Shown: positions 43,561-52,596 of the stretch, piece after piece | How positions within the stretch are numbered: position 1 is the first letter of the stretch | Layout of the letters: every line of letters starts with the position of its first letter | Source: Chromobacterium alkanivorans | GTDB lineage: Bacteria > Pseudomonadota > Gammaproteobacteria > Burkholderiales > Chromobacteriaceae | Direction: 5' to 3' | DNA: 64,000 nt | Assembly: GCF_016937655.1 (NCBI RefSeq) | Contig: NZ_JAFHKL010000002.1 | Location: forward strand, 186,001-250,000 | Notes under the pieces: model-generated | Seen by the model: the letters and a program-made list of their open reading frames with translations, nothing else | Databases searched by the model: none | Told to the model about the DNA's origin: nothing | Program-made: the position numbers and the translations under genes

Positions 43561-43661
43561 ATTGCCTCCAATAAGGACAATCCTCACGACAAATTAGCAA
43601 AGCCCGCTTCCAGCGGCATCGTGGCAAGCACTTAGTAGAAACACGCTCCCGGCAAAGCCGC

Positions 43662-44729
43662 TCAGCCCAATAGCGGCAACTGCAGCTGCCGCCCCAGCCA
43701 TTCGCGCAAGCCGGCCTCGTCCAGCGCCAACAGCTCCTGCCGCGACCCGGCCAGTATCTCCACCAAGCGCGCCAACTGCCGCTCCGCGCCCAGATTCATC
43801 TCGCCGGCCAGCCGGCTGTTCTCGCTGGCCATATCCAGCAGGCGCGCCGAGGTCTGCTCCAGCTGCACCGCCTGTCGCAGCGCGTCCTGCTCCAAGGCGG
43901 CGTTGCGCCCTTCCAGCCATTCCAGCCGCGCCTCCAGCCGACCGTTGTCGCGCTCTCGCTCCGCCAGGCGGTCGCGCCACTCGCCCTCCAGCCGCGTCCG
44001 CTCGCGCCGGCTTTGCTGCAAAGCCTCCTCCTGCCGCGCCTGCGCCTGCTGCATGGTCCGGCGCTCCTCCTCCATCTGTTCGTAGAGCCGCAGCCGCAAG
44101 CCTTCCAGCCGCTCATAGGCCAGCGCTTCGCGGCGCGCGGCTTCTTCGCGCGCTTCCTGCACCTTGAGTTCCGCGCGCTCTTCCAGCTCCTGCTGGCGTT
44201 GCTCGGCCTGGCGCCGGACCTCGGCCAACTCCTTCCGGGACTGCTCCAGCCGCTCCTCTTGCTCCTGCCGCGCCCGTTCCAGCATCTGGCGCCGAGTTTC
44301 CTCGCCCTGCAAGCGCCCTTCCAGATCCGCCAGCCGCGCGGCGCGCAGTTCCAGTTCGCGCAGGGCGGACTGCAACTCAGCCTGGCGCGCCGCCAGCCCC
44401 GCCTCCAGTTCACGAGTCTCCGCCGCCGCCTGGGCCACGGCGGTTTCCGCGTCCTGGCGCAAGGACTCCAGCCGTCCGTCCGCCTCATCGCAGGCCCGCT
44501 GCCACACTTGCTCGAAGGCCTCGGCCAGGCCGGCCGGCCAATCCGGCCGCCGCGACGACACCGCCACCCGCGACAGAAACTCCTGCCGCCATTCTTTCAA
44601 GGTGTTGTTGATCGTGGTGTTGGAGCCCGCGCCGATTCTGGCCCTAACCTCCATCACCGTCGGCCATACGCCTTCGCCCACCAGCTCGAACGCCGCCTGC
44701 CGGATGCGCGAATAAATGTCTGTCGCCAT
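43662..44729 (-). CDS. KfrA-like DNA-binding coiled-coil protein
   Basis: A 355-residue protein. Residues 1-60 are the KfrA N-terminal helix-turn-helix domain (TDIYSRIRQAAFELVGEGVW, then PTVMEVRARIGAGSNTTINN). Residues about 85-310 are one long coiled coil, extremely rich in Glu, Gln, Arg and Ala. KfrA is known from IncP and IncW plasmids, where it aids stable inheritance and binds DNA in its own promoter. Chromosomal homologues are uncharacterised, and no parAB is adjacent here. The upstream 44778-44815 stretch is AT-rich and could hold its own operator. Confidence 0.83.
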   Translation of the reverse strand: MATDIYSRIRQAAFELVGEGVWPTVMEVRARIGAGSNTTINNTLKEWRQEFLSRVAVSSRRPDWPAGLAEAFEQVWQRACDEADGRLESLRQDAETAVAQAAAETRELEAGLAARQAELQSALRELELRAARLADLEGRLQGEETRRQMLERARQEQEERLEQSRKELAEVRRQAEQRQQELEERAELKVQEAREEAARREALAYERLEGLRLRLYEQMEEERRTMQQAQARQEEALQQSRRERTRLEGEWRDRLAERERDNGRLEARLEWLEGRNAALEQDALRQAVQLEQTSARLLDMASENSRLAGEMNLGAERQLARLVEILAGSRQELLALDEAGLREWLGRQLQLPLLG

Positions 44730-44837
44730 GCCTGAAAATGCTCGTTTGTCGTGGCCGACATTCTAGCAAAGCGCCGCTTTAAAATATATTACGTATTACA
44801 TTTAAAATTTAACAAACCAGCCCCGACCCGCTCGCCG

Positions 44838-44878
44838 TAAAAAACGAAAGGGCGGCGCGCCTCGCGCGGCGCCCGCCC
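44838..44878 (-). terminator. Intrinsic terminator of the OmpA-like lipoprotein gene
   Basis: GGGCGG (44850-44855) pairs with CCGCCC (44873-44878) over a GC-rich inner stem; on the minus strand TTTCGTTTTTT follows. Confidence 0.75.
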
Positions 44879-44899
44879 TCTTCGGCCCATCCGCTGGCG

Positions 44900-45568
44900 T
44901 CAACCGCGCGCGGCCTCGCCCACGAAGATTTCAACCCGCCGGTTTTTCGCCCGTCCCGCGGCGCTGGCGTTGCTCGCCACCGGCTCGTGCGAACCGCGGC
45001 CGGCGATGCTGATCCGCCCCTCCGCCACGCCGCGCGCGGTCAGATAGTCGCGAGTGGCGCGGGCGCGGTTCAGCGACAAGGGGTCGTTGACCGCGTTGGA
45101 GCCGGTGTTGTCGGTATGACCGACGATTTTCACCGTGGTCACCGGATTCTGGTTCAAGGTGGCGGCGAAACGATCGAGAATCGGCCGCAAATTGGGCTTG
45201 ATGTCGTAGCGGCCCACGTCAAAAGACACATCGCTGGGAATATCCAGCTTCAGCTGATTGTCCGCGGTCTGGCTGACGCTGACGCCGGAGCCCTTGGTCG
45301 CCTGCTCCATCGCGGCCTTCTGCTCCTGCATGTGCTTGGACCACAGATAGCCGCCGCCGGCGCCCAGCGCCGCGCCCAGGGCGGCGCCGGTGGCCGCGCT
45401 GCGTCCGGGGTTGCCGCCGGCGGTCAACCCGCCCAGCACCGCGCCGGCCACCGCGCCAATCGCCGCGCCGGTGCCGGTGTCTTTCTGCGTTTCGGACATG
45501 TTCGCGCAGCCGGACAGGCCTCCGCTCCCCAGCGCCAATGCAACAAACATCACGATCAGTTTATTCAT
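44900..45568 (-). CDS. OmpA-family outer-membrane lipoprotein (YiaD/YfiB-like)
   Basis: A 222-residue envelope protein. The lipoprotein signal ends GGLSGCAN with the lipidated Cys at about 21. A glycine-zipper region follows (AAIGAVAGAVLGGLTAGG and AATGAALGAALGAGGGYLW). The C-terminal OmpA domain (about 105-220) binds peptidoglycan: VGHTDNTGSNAVNDPLSLNR, RGSHEPVASN and NRRVEI carry the conserved Asp and Arg. It probably anchors the outer membrane to the cell wall. AAGGATCC precedes the ATG. It is divergent from the Hsp70-like gene. Confidence 0.92.
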   Translation of the reverse strand: MNKLIVMFVALALGSGGLSGCANMSETQKDTGTGAAIGAVAGAVLGGLTAGGNPGRSAATGAALGAALGAGGGYLWSKHMQEQKAAMEQATKGSGVSVSQTADNQLKLDIPSDVSFDVGRYDIKPNLRPILDRFAATLNQNPVTTVKIVGHTDNTGSNAVNDPLSLNRARATRDYLTARGVAEGRISIAGRGSHEPVASNASAAGRAKNRRVEIFVGEAARG

Positions 45569-45782
45569 GCCTGGATCCTTTCCATTCAGTCCATTATCCG
45601 CCCCAGCGCCTGCGGGGCGCGCTTTCAGCATATACCCATTGCGCCGCGGCCACCTCGTTCCCCGGCCAAAAGGCAGGCGCCGCCGACCGCGCCAAAGCGA
45701 CAAAACGCTTGATTTGGCTGCCAAAGCCTTCCCTTGCCGCGCCAATCCGCGTACCATCGCGCCTCGCTTTACGGGAGGGAAT

Positions 45783-47048
45783 ATGAACACGCAGACTACG
45801 GCCCGCGCCTGCGGCATTGACTTTGGCACATCCAACTCCACCGTGGGATGGCTGCGCCCGAACCAAGCCACCCTGCTGACGCTGGAGGACGGCAAGATCA
45901 CCTTGCCCTCGGTGGTGTTCTTCAATTACGAGGAAGATCATTCCGTGTTCGGCCGGCTGGCGCTGCAGGAATACATGGAAGGCTACGAAGGCCGGCTGAT
46001 GCGCTCGCTGAAAAGCCTGCTGGGCTCCAACCTGATCGACAGCCAGACCGAAGTGCAAGGCAAGGCGCTGCCCTTCCGCCACCTGCTCAGCCTGTTCATC
46101 CAAGAGCTGAAGCTGCGCGCCGACCGCGCCGCCGAGCGCCCGTTCGAACAAGTGGTGCTGGGCCGCCCGGTGCACTTCGTCGACGACAACCTCAAGGCCG
46201 ACGCCGAAGCCGAATCCACTCTGGGCGAGATCGCGCGCCAGGTGGGCTTCAAGGACGTGTCCTTCCAGTTCGAGCCCATCGCCGCCGCCTTCGACTACGA
46301 AGCCCGACTGGACCGCGAAGAGCTGGTGCTGATCGTCGACATCGGCGGCGGCACCTCGGACTTCACCCTGATCCGGCTGGCGCCCGAACGCCACCGCCTG
46401 GACGAACGCCGCGACGACATCCTCGCCACCGGCGGCGTGCACATCGGCGGCACCGACTTCGACAAGCAATTGAGCCTGCACGGCGTGATGCCGCTGTTCG
46501 GCTTCAAAAGCCGGCTGCGCAACAACGCGGAGATGCCGTCCAGCCAGTACTTCAACCTGGCCACCTGGCACACCATCAACTTCGCCTACACCCGCAAGGC
46601 CTGGATGGACCTGCAGGACGTGCATCGCGACGCGGCGCAGCCCCAGGTTCTGGACCGACTGTTCCGCCTGATCCAGGACCGCGCCGGCCACCGACTGGCG
46701 ATGCAGGTGGAAGCCGCCAAGATCGCGCTGTCGGACGAGGCCTCGCACCAGCTGGACCTCGGCCATATCGAGGCCGGCCTGCGCTGCGAACTGAGCCGCG
46801 ACCAGTTCAACCACAGCATAGACGCGATGCTGGGCCAGATCGGCGCCACCGTGCGACAGCTGCTGGCCGACGCCTGCACCCAGGCCGGCGACATCGACAC
46901 CGTCTTCTTCACCGGCGGCTCCAGCGGCGTGCCGGCGCTGCGCGACAGCATCAAGCGCCTGCTGCCCCAGGCCCGCCATGTGGAGGGCGACCTGTTCGGC
47001 AGCATCGGCAGCGGCCTGGCGATCGAGGCGGCCAAGCGCTACGGCTAA
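45783..47048 (+). CDS. Hsp70-family protein, YegD type
   Basis: A 421-residue actin-fold ATPase resembling the nucleotide-binding domain of DnaK. Phosphate 1 motif: CGIDFGTSNSTVG; phosphate 2: LIVDIGGGTSDFTLI; adenosine motif: VFFTGGSSGVPALRDSI. The C-terminal substrate-binding domain is absent, as in E. coli YegD, whose role is unknown. CGGGAGGG precedes the ATG. It is monocistronic with a clear terminator. Confidence 0.92.
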   Translation: MNTQTTARACGIDFGTSNSTVGWLRPNQATLLTLEDGKITLPSVVFFNYEEDHSVFGRLALQEYMEGYEGRLMRSLKSLLGSNLIDSQTEVQGKALPFRHLLSLFIQELKLRADRAAERPFEQVVLGRPVHFVDDNLKADAEAESTLGEIARQVGFKDVSFQFEPIAAAFDYEARLDREELVLIVDIGGGTSDFTLIRLAPERHRLDERRDDILATGGVHIGGTDFDKQLSLHGVMPLFGFKSRLRNNAEMPSSQYFNLATWHTINFAYTRKAWMDLQDVHRDAAQPQVLDRLFRLIQDRAGHRLAMQVEAAKIALSDEASHQLDLGHIEAGLRCELSRDQFNHSIDAMLGQIGATVRQLLADACTQAGDIDTVFFTGGSSGVPALRDSIKRLLPQARHVEGDLFGSIGSGLAIEAAKRYG

Positions 47049-47066
47049 CGTCGGCGCGCAAACGAC

Positions 47067-47094
47067 AAAAGGCCGGGCAATTTGCCCGGCCTTT
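47067..47094. terminator. Bidirectional intrinsic terminator after the YegD-like gene
   Basis: AAAGGCCGGGCAA and TTGCCCGGCCTTT pair perfectly. It lies between convergent genes and has A/T runs on both sides. Confidence 0.88.
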
Positions 47095-47111
47095 CGCCCA
47101 TCCATTCCATC

Positions 47112-47474
47112 TCAAACGCCAGACTTGCCGCCCGCCGCCTTCTTGCCCTTCCGCCGCGCCTCCGGCGGCAACTCGAACTCGAACAGCTGAGCGGTGCGAC
47201 CGGTCTGCGATTGACAGGCTATCATCAGCGCGCGATTGATCGCCTCCTTCTTGCTGACCCCCCACCACTCAATCATCTTGTCCAGGGACTTCTGCGCGTC
47301 GCGGCTCAGCTCCACCGTCACCGACAGCTCCTGCAGACGGCTGCGGCGCAGCTCTCGGCTGCGGCGCTTGCGCTCGGCCACCGTCATCGCGCGCTCGCCC
47401 AGCGGCTTGCGCCCCGGCTTTTTGCGGACGCCGCCAATCAGATCGAAGGTGTAGTGATCGCAAGGATCTTTCAT
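47112..47474 (-). CDS. Ribbon-helix-helix-like protein, hypothetical
   Basis: A 120-residue very basic protein. The segment LSVTVELSRDAQKSLDKMIE, then WWGVSKKEAINRALMIAC (about residues 50-87) has the strand-helix-helix pattern of ribbon-helix-helix DNA-binding proteins. The N-terminal 45 residues are rich in Arg and Lys (KKPGRKPLGER, AERKRRSRELRRSR), and the C-terminus is Lys/Gly-rich. No antitoxin partner or toxin gene is adjacent. The ribosome site is weak. The DNA-binding role is inferred from pattern only. Confidence 0.65.
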   Translation of the reverse strand: MKDPCDHYTFDLIGGVRKKPGRKPLGERAMTVAERKRRSRELRRSRLQELSVTVELSRDAQKSLDKMIEWWGVSKKEAINRALMIACQSQTGRTAQLFEFELPPEARRKGKKAAGGKSGV

Positions 47475-47594
47475 GGCTTGAGTGACGGGTCACAGTCGTT
47501 GCTGAAGAGGGGCGCAAGGATAGCACAAAGCAAGCCCCGGCGGGCGTTTCGCGCGCTTTGGCCGCAAAATATCCCAACGCGATGCGGCCGGCGC

Positions 47595-47620
47595 AAAAAA
47601 ACCCCGGCCTGGTGCCGGGG
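47595..47620 (-). terminator. Intrinsic terminator of the 47727-48728 gene
   Basis: CCCCGGC (47602-47608) and GCCGGGG (47614-47620) pair, with a seven-base T run on the minus strand. Confidence 0.8.
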
Positions 47621-47726
47621 CAGACTCAATCAGCCGCCCTGAAGGCTGATCGAAAGCGACTCTACAGTTCCAGCATAGCCGCTGTTTTGGCTTTGCACAG
47701 CCCGCGTTGACGCAGCCGGCCCCGCT

Positions 47727-48728
47727 TCAGTCGCTGCCGAATTCCCGCTCCAGCTCCGCCAGCGCCTGCCGCGTCACCCGCACCGGCATCAGCGCGCGGC
47801 GAAACGGCTGGGTCCGACCCAACACCAGCTCCTCGAACGCCAGTTCGGTGACATCCTCGCCCGGCCCGTCCTGCTTCACCCCCATGCGGTTCAGGTAGAG
47901 GACTTGCCACTCCAGCCGGAAATGCTCGGCGGGATGCTCCAGCACCTGGCGCACCGTTTCCAGCAGCCCTTCCAGGCTCAGCGCGCCGCGCGCCTCGCGC
48001 AGCTGCGGTTCGATCTCGGCGATGCGGCGCTCGACTCCCTCGCAGCTGTCCGGCAGCGGAGAGCCGTCGGACGAGCCGTCCACCACCGTGCCGGCCTCGC
48101 AACGCAGCACGCTCAGCCGCAGCTGCAGCCGCGACATCTCGTTGTCCAGCGTCTGACGCAGCTGCTCCAGCAGGCTCAGCCGCCGCGCGATCACCGTGGT
48201 CAGCATTTCCTCGCTGCGCCGCGCGCTGCGCTCGCGCAGCTGCTCGCGCGACGCGCAGGGCATCGCCAGCCTGTGGCCGTCGAAGCTCACCACCTGCTGC
48301 GGCACTTCGCGACGCAACTCCCCGCCCTCCATCGCCACGCCCAAGCGGCCGGTCTCGCTGCGCGCCATCGACAGCAAGGCCCAGGCCTCGTCGCCCTGGC
48401 TGGCGGACAGGAAGAAATTGCGCAAGGACTCGCTCTGGCGCAGGCAGGACAACAGGCTGGCCGGTCCGGAGAACAGCAGGCCCAGCCGCGGGTCCTGAGC
48501 AAAGCCGCGCAAGGACAGCGCCAGCGGCTCGGGCATCCGGCTCGGCAGCTCGGCCAGATAGGCCTGGGTGACGCGCATGCCCGGCGCCAGCGCTTCCAGA
48601 TAACCGGGGGACAGGCGCAAGCGCTTGTCCGTGGCGTCGATCAGGCTCTCTATCGCCTGCGTCAACTCCCGTTGCTGCTGCCGGCTTTCGGCGTCCAGCC
48701 CCCATCTTTGCAACAAGCGCCCTAACAT
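47727..48728 (-). CDS. Hypothetical helical protein, 333 residues
   Basis: No family was recognised. There is no signal peptide or membrane segment. The protein is mostly helical: heptad-like stretches at about 15-40 (SRQQQRELTQAIESLIDATD) and about 165-215 (RRSEEMLTTVIARRLSLLEQ onward). A shorter stretch rich in Cys, Ser and Asp at about 210-235 (RCEAGTVVDGSSDGSPLPDS) interrupts. The C-terminal third contains EWQVLYLNRMGVKQDGPGED. A GGGGGA ribosome site and normal codon use argue for a real gene. It lies 43 bases downstream of the RluF-like gene on the same strand. Confidence 0.7.
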   Translation of the reverse strand: MLGRLLQRWGLDAESRQQQRELTQAIESLIDATDKRLRLSPGYLEALAPGMRVTQAYLAELPSRMPEPLALSLRGFAQDPRLGLLFSGPASLLSCLRQSESLRNFFLSASQGDEAWALLSMARSETGRLGVAMEGGELRREVPQQVVSFDGHRLAMPCASREQLRERSARRSEEMLTTVIARRLSLLEQLRQTLDNEMSRLQLRLSVLRCEAGTVVDGSSDGSPLPDSCEGVERRIAEIEPQLREARGALSLEGLLETVRQVLEHPAEHFRLEWQVLYLNRMGVKQDGPGEDVTELAFEELVLGRTQPFRRALMPVRVTRQALAELEREFGSD

Positions 48729-48771
48729 GCGTCCCCCGCTGATAGCCGGCCTTGCGGCCGGATGAAAACGA

Positions 48772-49503
48772 TTAAAACGATTCGTCGTCGCGCAGATAGC
48801 GCCATTGGCCGGTGGGCAGATTGCCCAGCTTGACCTTGCCGATGCGAATCCGCTTCAGGCCCACCACGCGCAGCCCCACCAGCTCGCACATGCGGCGGAT
48901 CTGGCGTTTCTTGCCCTCGCGCAGCACGAAGCGCAACTGGTCCTCGTTCTGCCAGGCCACGGTGGCCGGCAGCAATTTTTTACCATCCAGCTCCAGACCA
49001 TGGTTGAGCAGACGCAAACCTTCGTCGGAAAGTTCGCCCTCCACTCGCACCAGGTACTCCTTGTCCACGCTGGAATGCTCGCCGATGATCTGCTTGGCTA
49101 CTCGGCCGTCCTGGGTCAGGATCAGCAGGCCCACCGAATCGATGTCCAGACGGCCGGCCGGCGCCAGCCCTTTCAGATGCTGCGGGGAAAAGCGGCGGCG
49201 GCTCTTGTCCTCCGCCCACTGGTTTTCCGGCTTGACCAGCACCACCGCCGGCTCGTAGCCGTCCTCGGCCTGGCCGGACACATAGCCCATCGGCTTGTTC
49301 AGCAAGATGGTGACGCGCGAGGCCTGCGCGTCCTGAGCCTTCTTGTCCACTTCGATCAGATTGTGCGGCAACACTTTCTGGCCGAGGACGGCCACCTCGC
49401 CGTCCACCTTCACCCACCCTTGTTCGATATAGCTATCGGCCTCGCGGCGCGAGCACAAGCCCAACTCGGCCATGCGTTTCGACAGGCGCACTGGTTCCAT
49501 CAT
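48772..49503 (-). CDS. rluF: Pseudouridine synthase, RluB/E/F family (RluF-like)
   Basis: A 243-residue rRNA (or tRNA) uridine isomerase. The S4 RNA-binding domain is at the N-terminus ([20 protein letters not shown]). The catalytic Asp is in [37 protein letters not shown] and [16 protein letters not shown] are closest by eye to RluF, which modifies U2604 of 23S rRNA and U35 of tRNA-Tyr. It is shorter than E. coli RluF and lacks its tail. Two adjacent ATGs (49503 and 49500) are possible starts. Confidence 0.85.
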   Translation of the reverse strand: MMEPVRLSKRMAELGLCSRREADSYIEQGWVKVDGEVAVLGQKVLPHNLIEVDKKAQDAQASRVTILLNKPMGYVSGQAEDGYEPAVVLVKPENQWAEDKSRRRFSPQHLKGLAPAGRLDIDSVGLLILTQDGRVAKQIIGEHSSVDKEYLVRVEGELSDEGLRLLNHGLELDGKKLLPATVAWQNEDQLRFVLREGKKRQIRRMCELVGLRVVGLKRIRIGKVKLGNLPTGQWRYLRDDESF

Positions 49504-49664
49504 TTCGTTCCGTAATAAAAAAAGCGGCTTGCGCCCGCCGCGGCGTTCGCGCCGGCCCTCGCATCCAAGGCAAGGACCGGGCTGACCGCATGCATCGTCA
49601 AGTCCGCTGTTGCATTTTCCCCGTATTGTAGGGGATGCCGCCGCAACTGGCTACGCGGCGGCCG

Positions 49665-50057
49665 TCACCCGGCCGGCGATTGGTTCAGCGCGCCGGTGCC
49701 GCGCACCTCCTCGCGGGTGGACAAGCGCCACTGCAACACCTTGCCGCCGGCGTCGAACAACAGCACCAGTTCCTTATCGTAACGGTTCTGCGCGCTGAAC
49801 AAGGGCGCCAGATCGGTGAAGTTCTGCAACTGCGGCCGATACTGGACATAGCTGTAGACCCACAGTTCGCGTCCGCCGGAAAAACGTATCCGGTCCTGCG
49901 GCTCGCCGAAGGCGTCGAGCACCTCGCGCCGGCTGCCTCCGCTTTGCAGCATCCGCTTCACCGCCGGCTCGTCCGCCCCTTCCAGTTGCTTGCTGCCGTT
50001 GCTGGCGCACGCCGTCAGCCAACAGACGCAACACAGCGCCAACCATCGCTTCTTCAT
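49665..50057 (-). CDS. Small outer-membrane lipoprotein, BamE/SmpA-like pattern
   Basis: A 130-residue lipoprotein. The signal MKKRWLALCCVCWLTACAS ends in the lipobox LTAC. The body VKRMLQSGGSRREVLDAFGE followed by QDRIRFSGGRELWVYSYVQY has the two-helix, strand layout of the BamE/SmpA (OmlA) fold, and LVLLFDAGGKVLQW resembles its last strands. It is not the usual BamE, which would be near fur. The start overlaps the upstream gene by four bases (ATGA), so the two are translationally coupled. Confidence 0.78.
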   Translation of the reverse strand: MKKRWLALCCVCWLTACASNGSKQLEGADEPAVKRMLQSGGSRREVLDAFGEPQDRIRFSGGRELWVYSYVQYRPQLQNFTDLAPLFSAQNRYDKELVLLFDAGGKVLQWRLSTREEVRGTGALNQSPAG

Positions 50058-50926
50058 TTGCCGTCCTCCCCCACCATGGGCTCAAGCACCACTTGCGCGT
50101 CATTGGACCACTCGCCCACTTCCAGCGGCACCGAATACAGGTATTCGCGCGGATACGGCCACTGGAAGAAGGGCGTGAACGGCTCCGCGCGGCCGTACAG
50201 CCAGATCGCAGGCAGGGTGAACTGGCGGCCGCCCTCCAGCAGGGTGACGCTGAACACCGGTTTGTCGGAGATGAACAGATACTGGGCCCGGCCTTGATCG
50301 TAGGGGTTCTTCTCATCCTGCAAGCGCGTCAGCCCCTTGAGCATGGCCTCGCCCAAGGCCATCGAGGCCCGGCGCGCGCACGCCACCACATCCTCCCCGC
50401 ACGCGGTTTCCGGCGGCGGCAGGCAAGCCAGCTTGCGCTCGTCGCGCAGGCTCAGCCGGCCCTGCGCGCCCACCATGCATTCCAGCCGCAAATCTCCCAA
50501 CCGCCGCACATTGGCCGGCAGGCCGCCGCTGCTCACCACCGGACGCCAGCTCAGTTCCGAGAACGGCAGATTGGCCACCAACTGCGCCTTGCGCCGCTCC
50601 AGACCCGCCAGCGGCTCCAGCGCGAAACTGCGGTCCGCCGCCAGCTTGACCGCGCCCTTGCCGCCGCGCCCGTCGCGCCAGGACAGCGCCACATCCCGCC
50701 GCGGCGGGTGCGGATACAGCCGATAGCGCAGCTCGGCGCCCGGCGCCAGCGAGCGGAACGCGTCGAAGGTCTGCTGGCCCTGGGCCAGCTCGGCGTAAGC
50801 GTAAACGGACTCCTTGCCCAAGGCCGGCGGTCGCGCGGGCGCTTCCGCCGCCGCGGCGCCGGCCGCCAACAAACCCAAAACCAGGCCGCCCAAGCTCGCG
50901 GCGCCCCCCGCTTTCAATTTGCGCAT
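50054..50926 (-). CDS. Exported hypothetical protein, 290 residues
   Basis: No family was recognised. The N-terminus MRKLKAGGAASLGGLVLGLL, then AAGAAAAEAP, is a signal peptide cut near Ala-Ala-Ala-Glu. The mature part is strand-rich with paired Cys (ECMVGA, KLACLPPPETACGEDVVAC) that could form disulfides in the periplasm. The end (YDQGRAQYLFISDKPVFSVT onward, with FFQWPYPREYLYSV) looks like a beta-rich surface domain. It forms a two-gene unit with the lipoprotein downstream. The start at 50926 is chosen for the signal peptide; the frame stays open to 51022. Confidence 0.72.
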   Translation of the reverse strand: MRKLKAGGAASLGGLVLGLLAAGAAAAEAPARPPALGKESVYAYAELAQGQQTFDAFRSLAPGAELRYRLYPHPPRRDVALSWRDGRGGKGAVKLAADRSFALEPLAGLERRKAQLVANLPFSELSWRPVVSSGGLPANVRRLGDLRLECMVGAQGRLSLRDERKLACLPPPETACGEDVVACARRASMALGEAMLKGLTRLQDEKNPYDQGRAQYLFISDKPVFSVTLLEGGRQFTLPAIWLYGRAEPFTPFFQWPYPREYLYSVPLEVGEWSNDAQVVLEPMVGEDGK

Positions 50927-51084
50927 CGTCGCGCCTCTTCCGTAAAATTCATATTGCATTTCATCGACAGGCAAGCTCATCGCATGCGATTTTATTGAGT
51001 TGCGGCGCGGCCAACAAGTCATTCCATTCGATTACGCTGGCCGGCGGCAAACCCTCCGCATCGCCCCGAACCTCGGAGACAGGC

Positions 51085-52596
51085 ATGAACTGTTTCAAAG
51101 AATACGAAGACTACGACGGCGTCGGCATCGCCCAGCTGATCGCCGACGGCCAGATCAGCGCCGGCGAGGCCGTGGCCGCCGCCCAGGCCCGGCTGGAACG
51201 ATGGAACCCGGCGTTGAACGCGGTGTGCCTGCCGCTGCCGGAACAAGCCCAGGCCCAGTTGAAACAGGCGCAAGGCGCCGGCCCGCTCGCCGGCTGCCCG
51301 GTGCTGATCAAGGACTTGCTGGCCGACATCGCCGGCGAGCCCACCCGCAACGGCAGCCGCCTGTTCGACGGCTACGTCGCGCCGCGCGACGCCGACATCA
51401 TCAAGCGCTACCGCCAGGGCGGCCTGATCTTCATCGGCAAGACCGCCACCCCGGAGCTGGGCCTCAGCCCCTACACCGAATCCAAGGTCTACGGCCTCAG
51501 CCGCAACCCCTGGGACCTGACGCGCACGCCGGGCGGCTCCAGCGGCGGCTCGGCGGCGGCGGTGGCCGCCGGCATCGTGCCCATCGCCCACGGCGGCGAC
51601 GGCGGCGGCTCCATCCGCATCCCGGCGTCCAACTGCGGCGTGTTCGGCCTCAAGCCCACCCGCGGCCGCGGCCCGGCCGGGCCGGACTACAGCGAGGGCT
51701 GGCAAGGCCTGGTCTGCCAGCACGCGCTGACGCGCAGCGTGCGCGACAGCGCGGCGATGCTGGACCTGCTGGCCGGCGGCCCGCGCGGCGGCGAGGCCTA
51801 CTACTGGCCTGCGCCGGAGCAAAGCTTCTTCGCCGCGCATCAGCGCGAACCCGACAAACTGCGCATCGCCTGGAGCAAGCGCCCCATTCTGGGCGGCGCG
51901 CTGCATCCGGACTGCGACGCCGCGCTGGACGGCGCGCTGGCGCTGCTGCGGGGCTTGGGACACGAGGTGGAGGAAGCGTCGCCGCCGCTGGCGTCGCCGG
52001 AGGAGTACAACCGCGCGATGCTGGCGATCATCTGCGGCGAGATGGCAGGCTTGCTGCGCGACATCGAACGCCAGACCGGCAAACGGGTGCGGCACGAGCA
52101 ACTGGAAGCGGCCAGCTGGGCGCTGGCGCGCTACGGCGAACGCCTCAGCGCCGGAGAGTTGGCCTGGGCGCGCGGCTTCGCCTGGTCACAGGCCCGGGCG
52201 ATGGAAGCCTTCCACCAGCGCTACGACGTGCTGGCCACCCCGACGCTGAACCAGCCGCCCGCCCTCGTCGGCGGCCTGGCCCCCAGCGCGGCCGAGGCCA
52301 TGGTTTCGCGCTGGATGCTGGGCAAGCTGGGCTGGGACTGGACGCTGCGCTTCGGCCAGCTGATCCCGGAGACCTCGCGCCGGATGATGGAATATCTGGG
52401 CTGGACCATCCCCTTCAATATGAGCGGACAGCCGGCGATGAGCGTGCCGCTGCGCTGGAACGCCGCCGGCCTGCCGATAGGGGTGCAATTCGTCGCGCGC
52501 TGCGGCGACGACCTTGCCCTGCTGCAACTGGCGCGCCAGCTGGAGCAGGCGCAACCGTGGGCGCAGCGGCGCCCGCCGGCGCCGCCTAGCGCTTGA
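51085..52596 (+). CDS. Amidase, amidase-signature family
   Basis: A 503-residue hydrolase of the Ser-cisSer-Lys group. The catalytic Lys is in [11 protein letters not shown], the cis-Ser in [16 protein letters not shown] and the nucleophile Ser in [16 protein letters not shown]. By overall pattern it is nearer to 6-aminohexanoate cyclic-dimer hydrolase and general amidases than to GatA, as no gatBC genes are present. No signal peptide is seen. GGAGACAGGC precedes the ATG; the frame is open 30 codons upstream without a ribosome site. It overlaps the convergent pqiC gene by 11 bases. Confidence 0.9.
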   Translation: MNCFKEYEDYDGVGIAQLIADGQISAGEAVAAAQARLERWNPALNAVCLPLPEQAQAQLKQAQGAGPLAGCPVLIKDLLADIAGEPTRNGSRLFDGYVAPRDADIIKRYRQGGLIFIGKTATPELGLSPYTESKVYGLSRNPWDLTRTPGGSSGGSAAAVAAGIVPIAHGGDGGGSIRIPASNCGVFGLKPTRGRGPAGPDYSEGWQGLVCQHALTRSVRDSAAMLDLLAGGPRGGEAYYWPAPEQSFFAAHQREPDKLRIAWSKRPILGGALHPDCDAALDGALALLRGLGHEVEEASPPLASPEEYNRAMLAIICGEMAGLLRDIERQTGKRVRHEQLEAASWALARYGERLSAGELAWARGFAWSQARAMEAFHQRYDVLATPTLNQPPALVGGLAPSAAEAMVSRWMLGKLGWDWTLRFGQLIPETSRRMMEYLGWTIPFNMSGQPAMSVPLRWNAAGLPIGVQFVARCGDDLALLQLARQLEQAQPWAQRRPPAPPSA

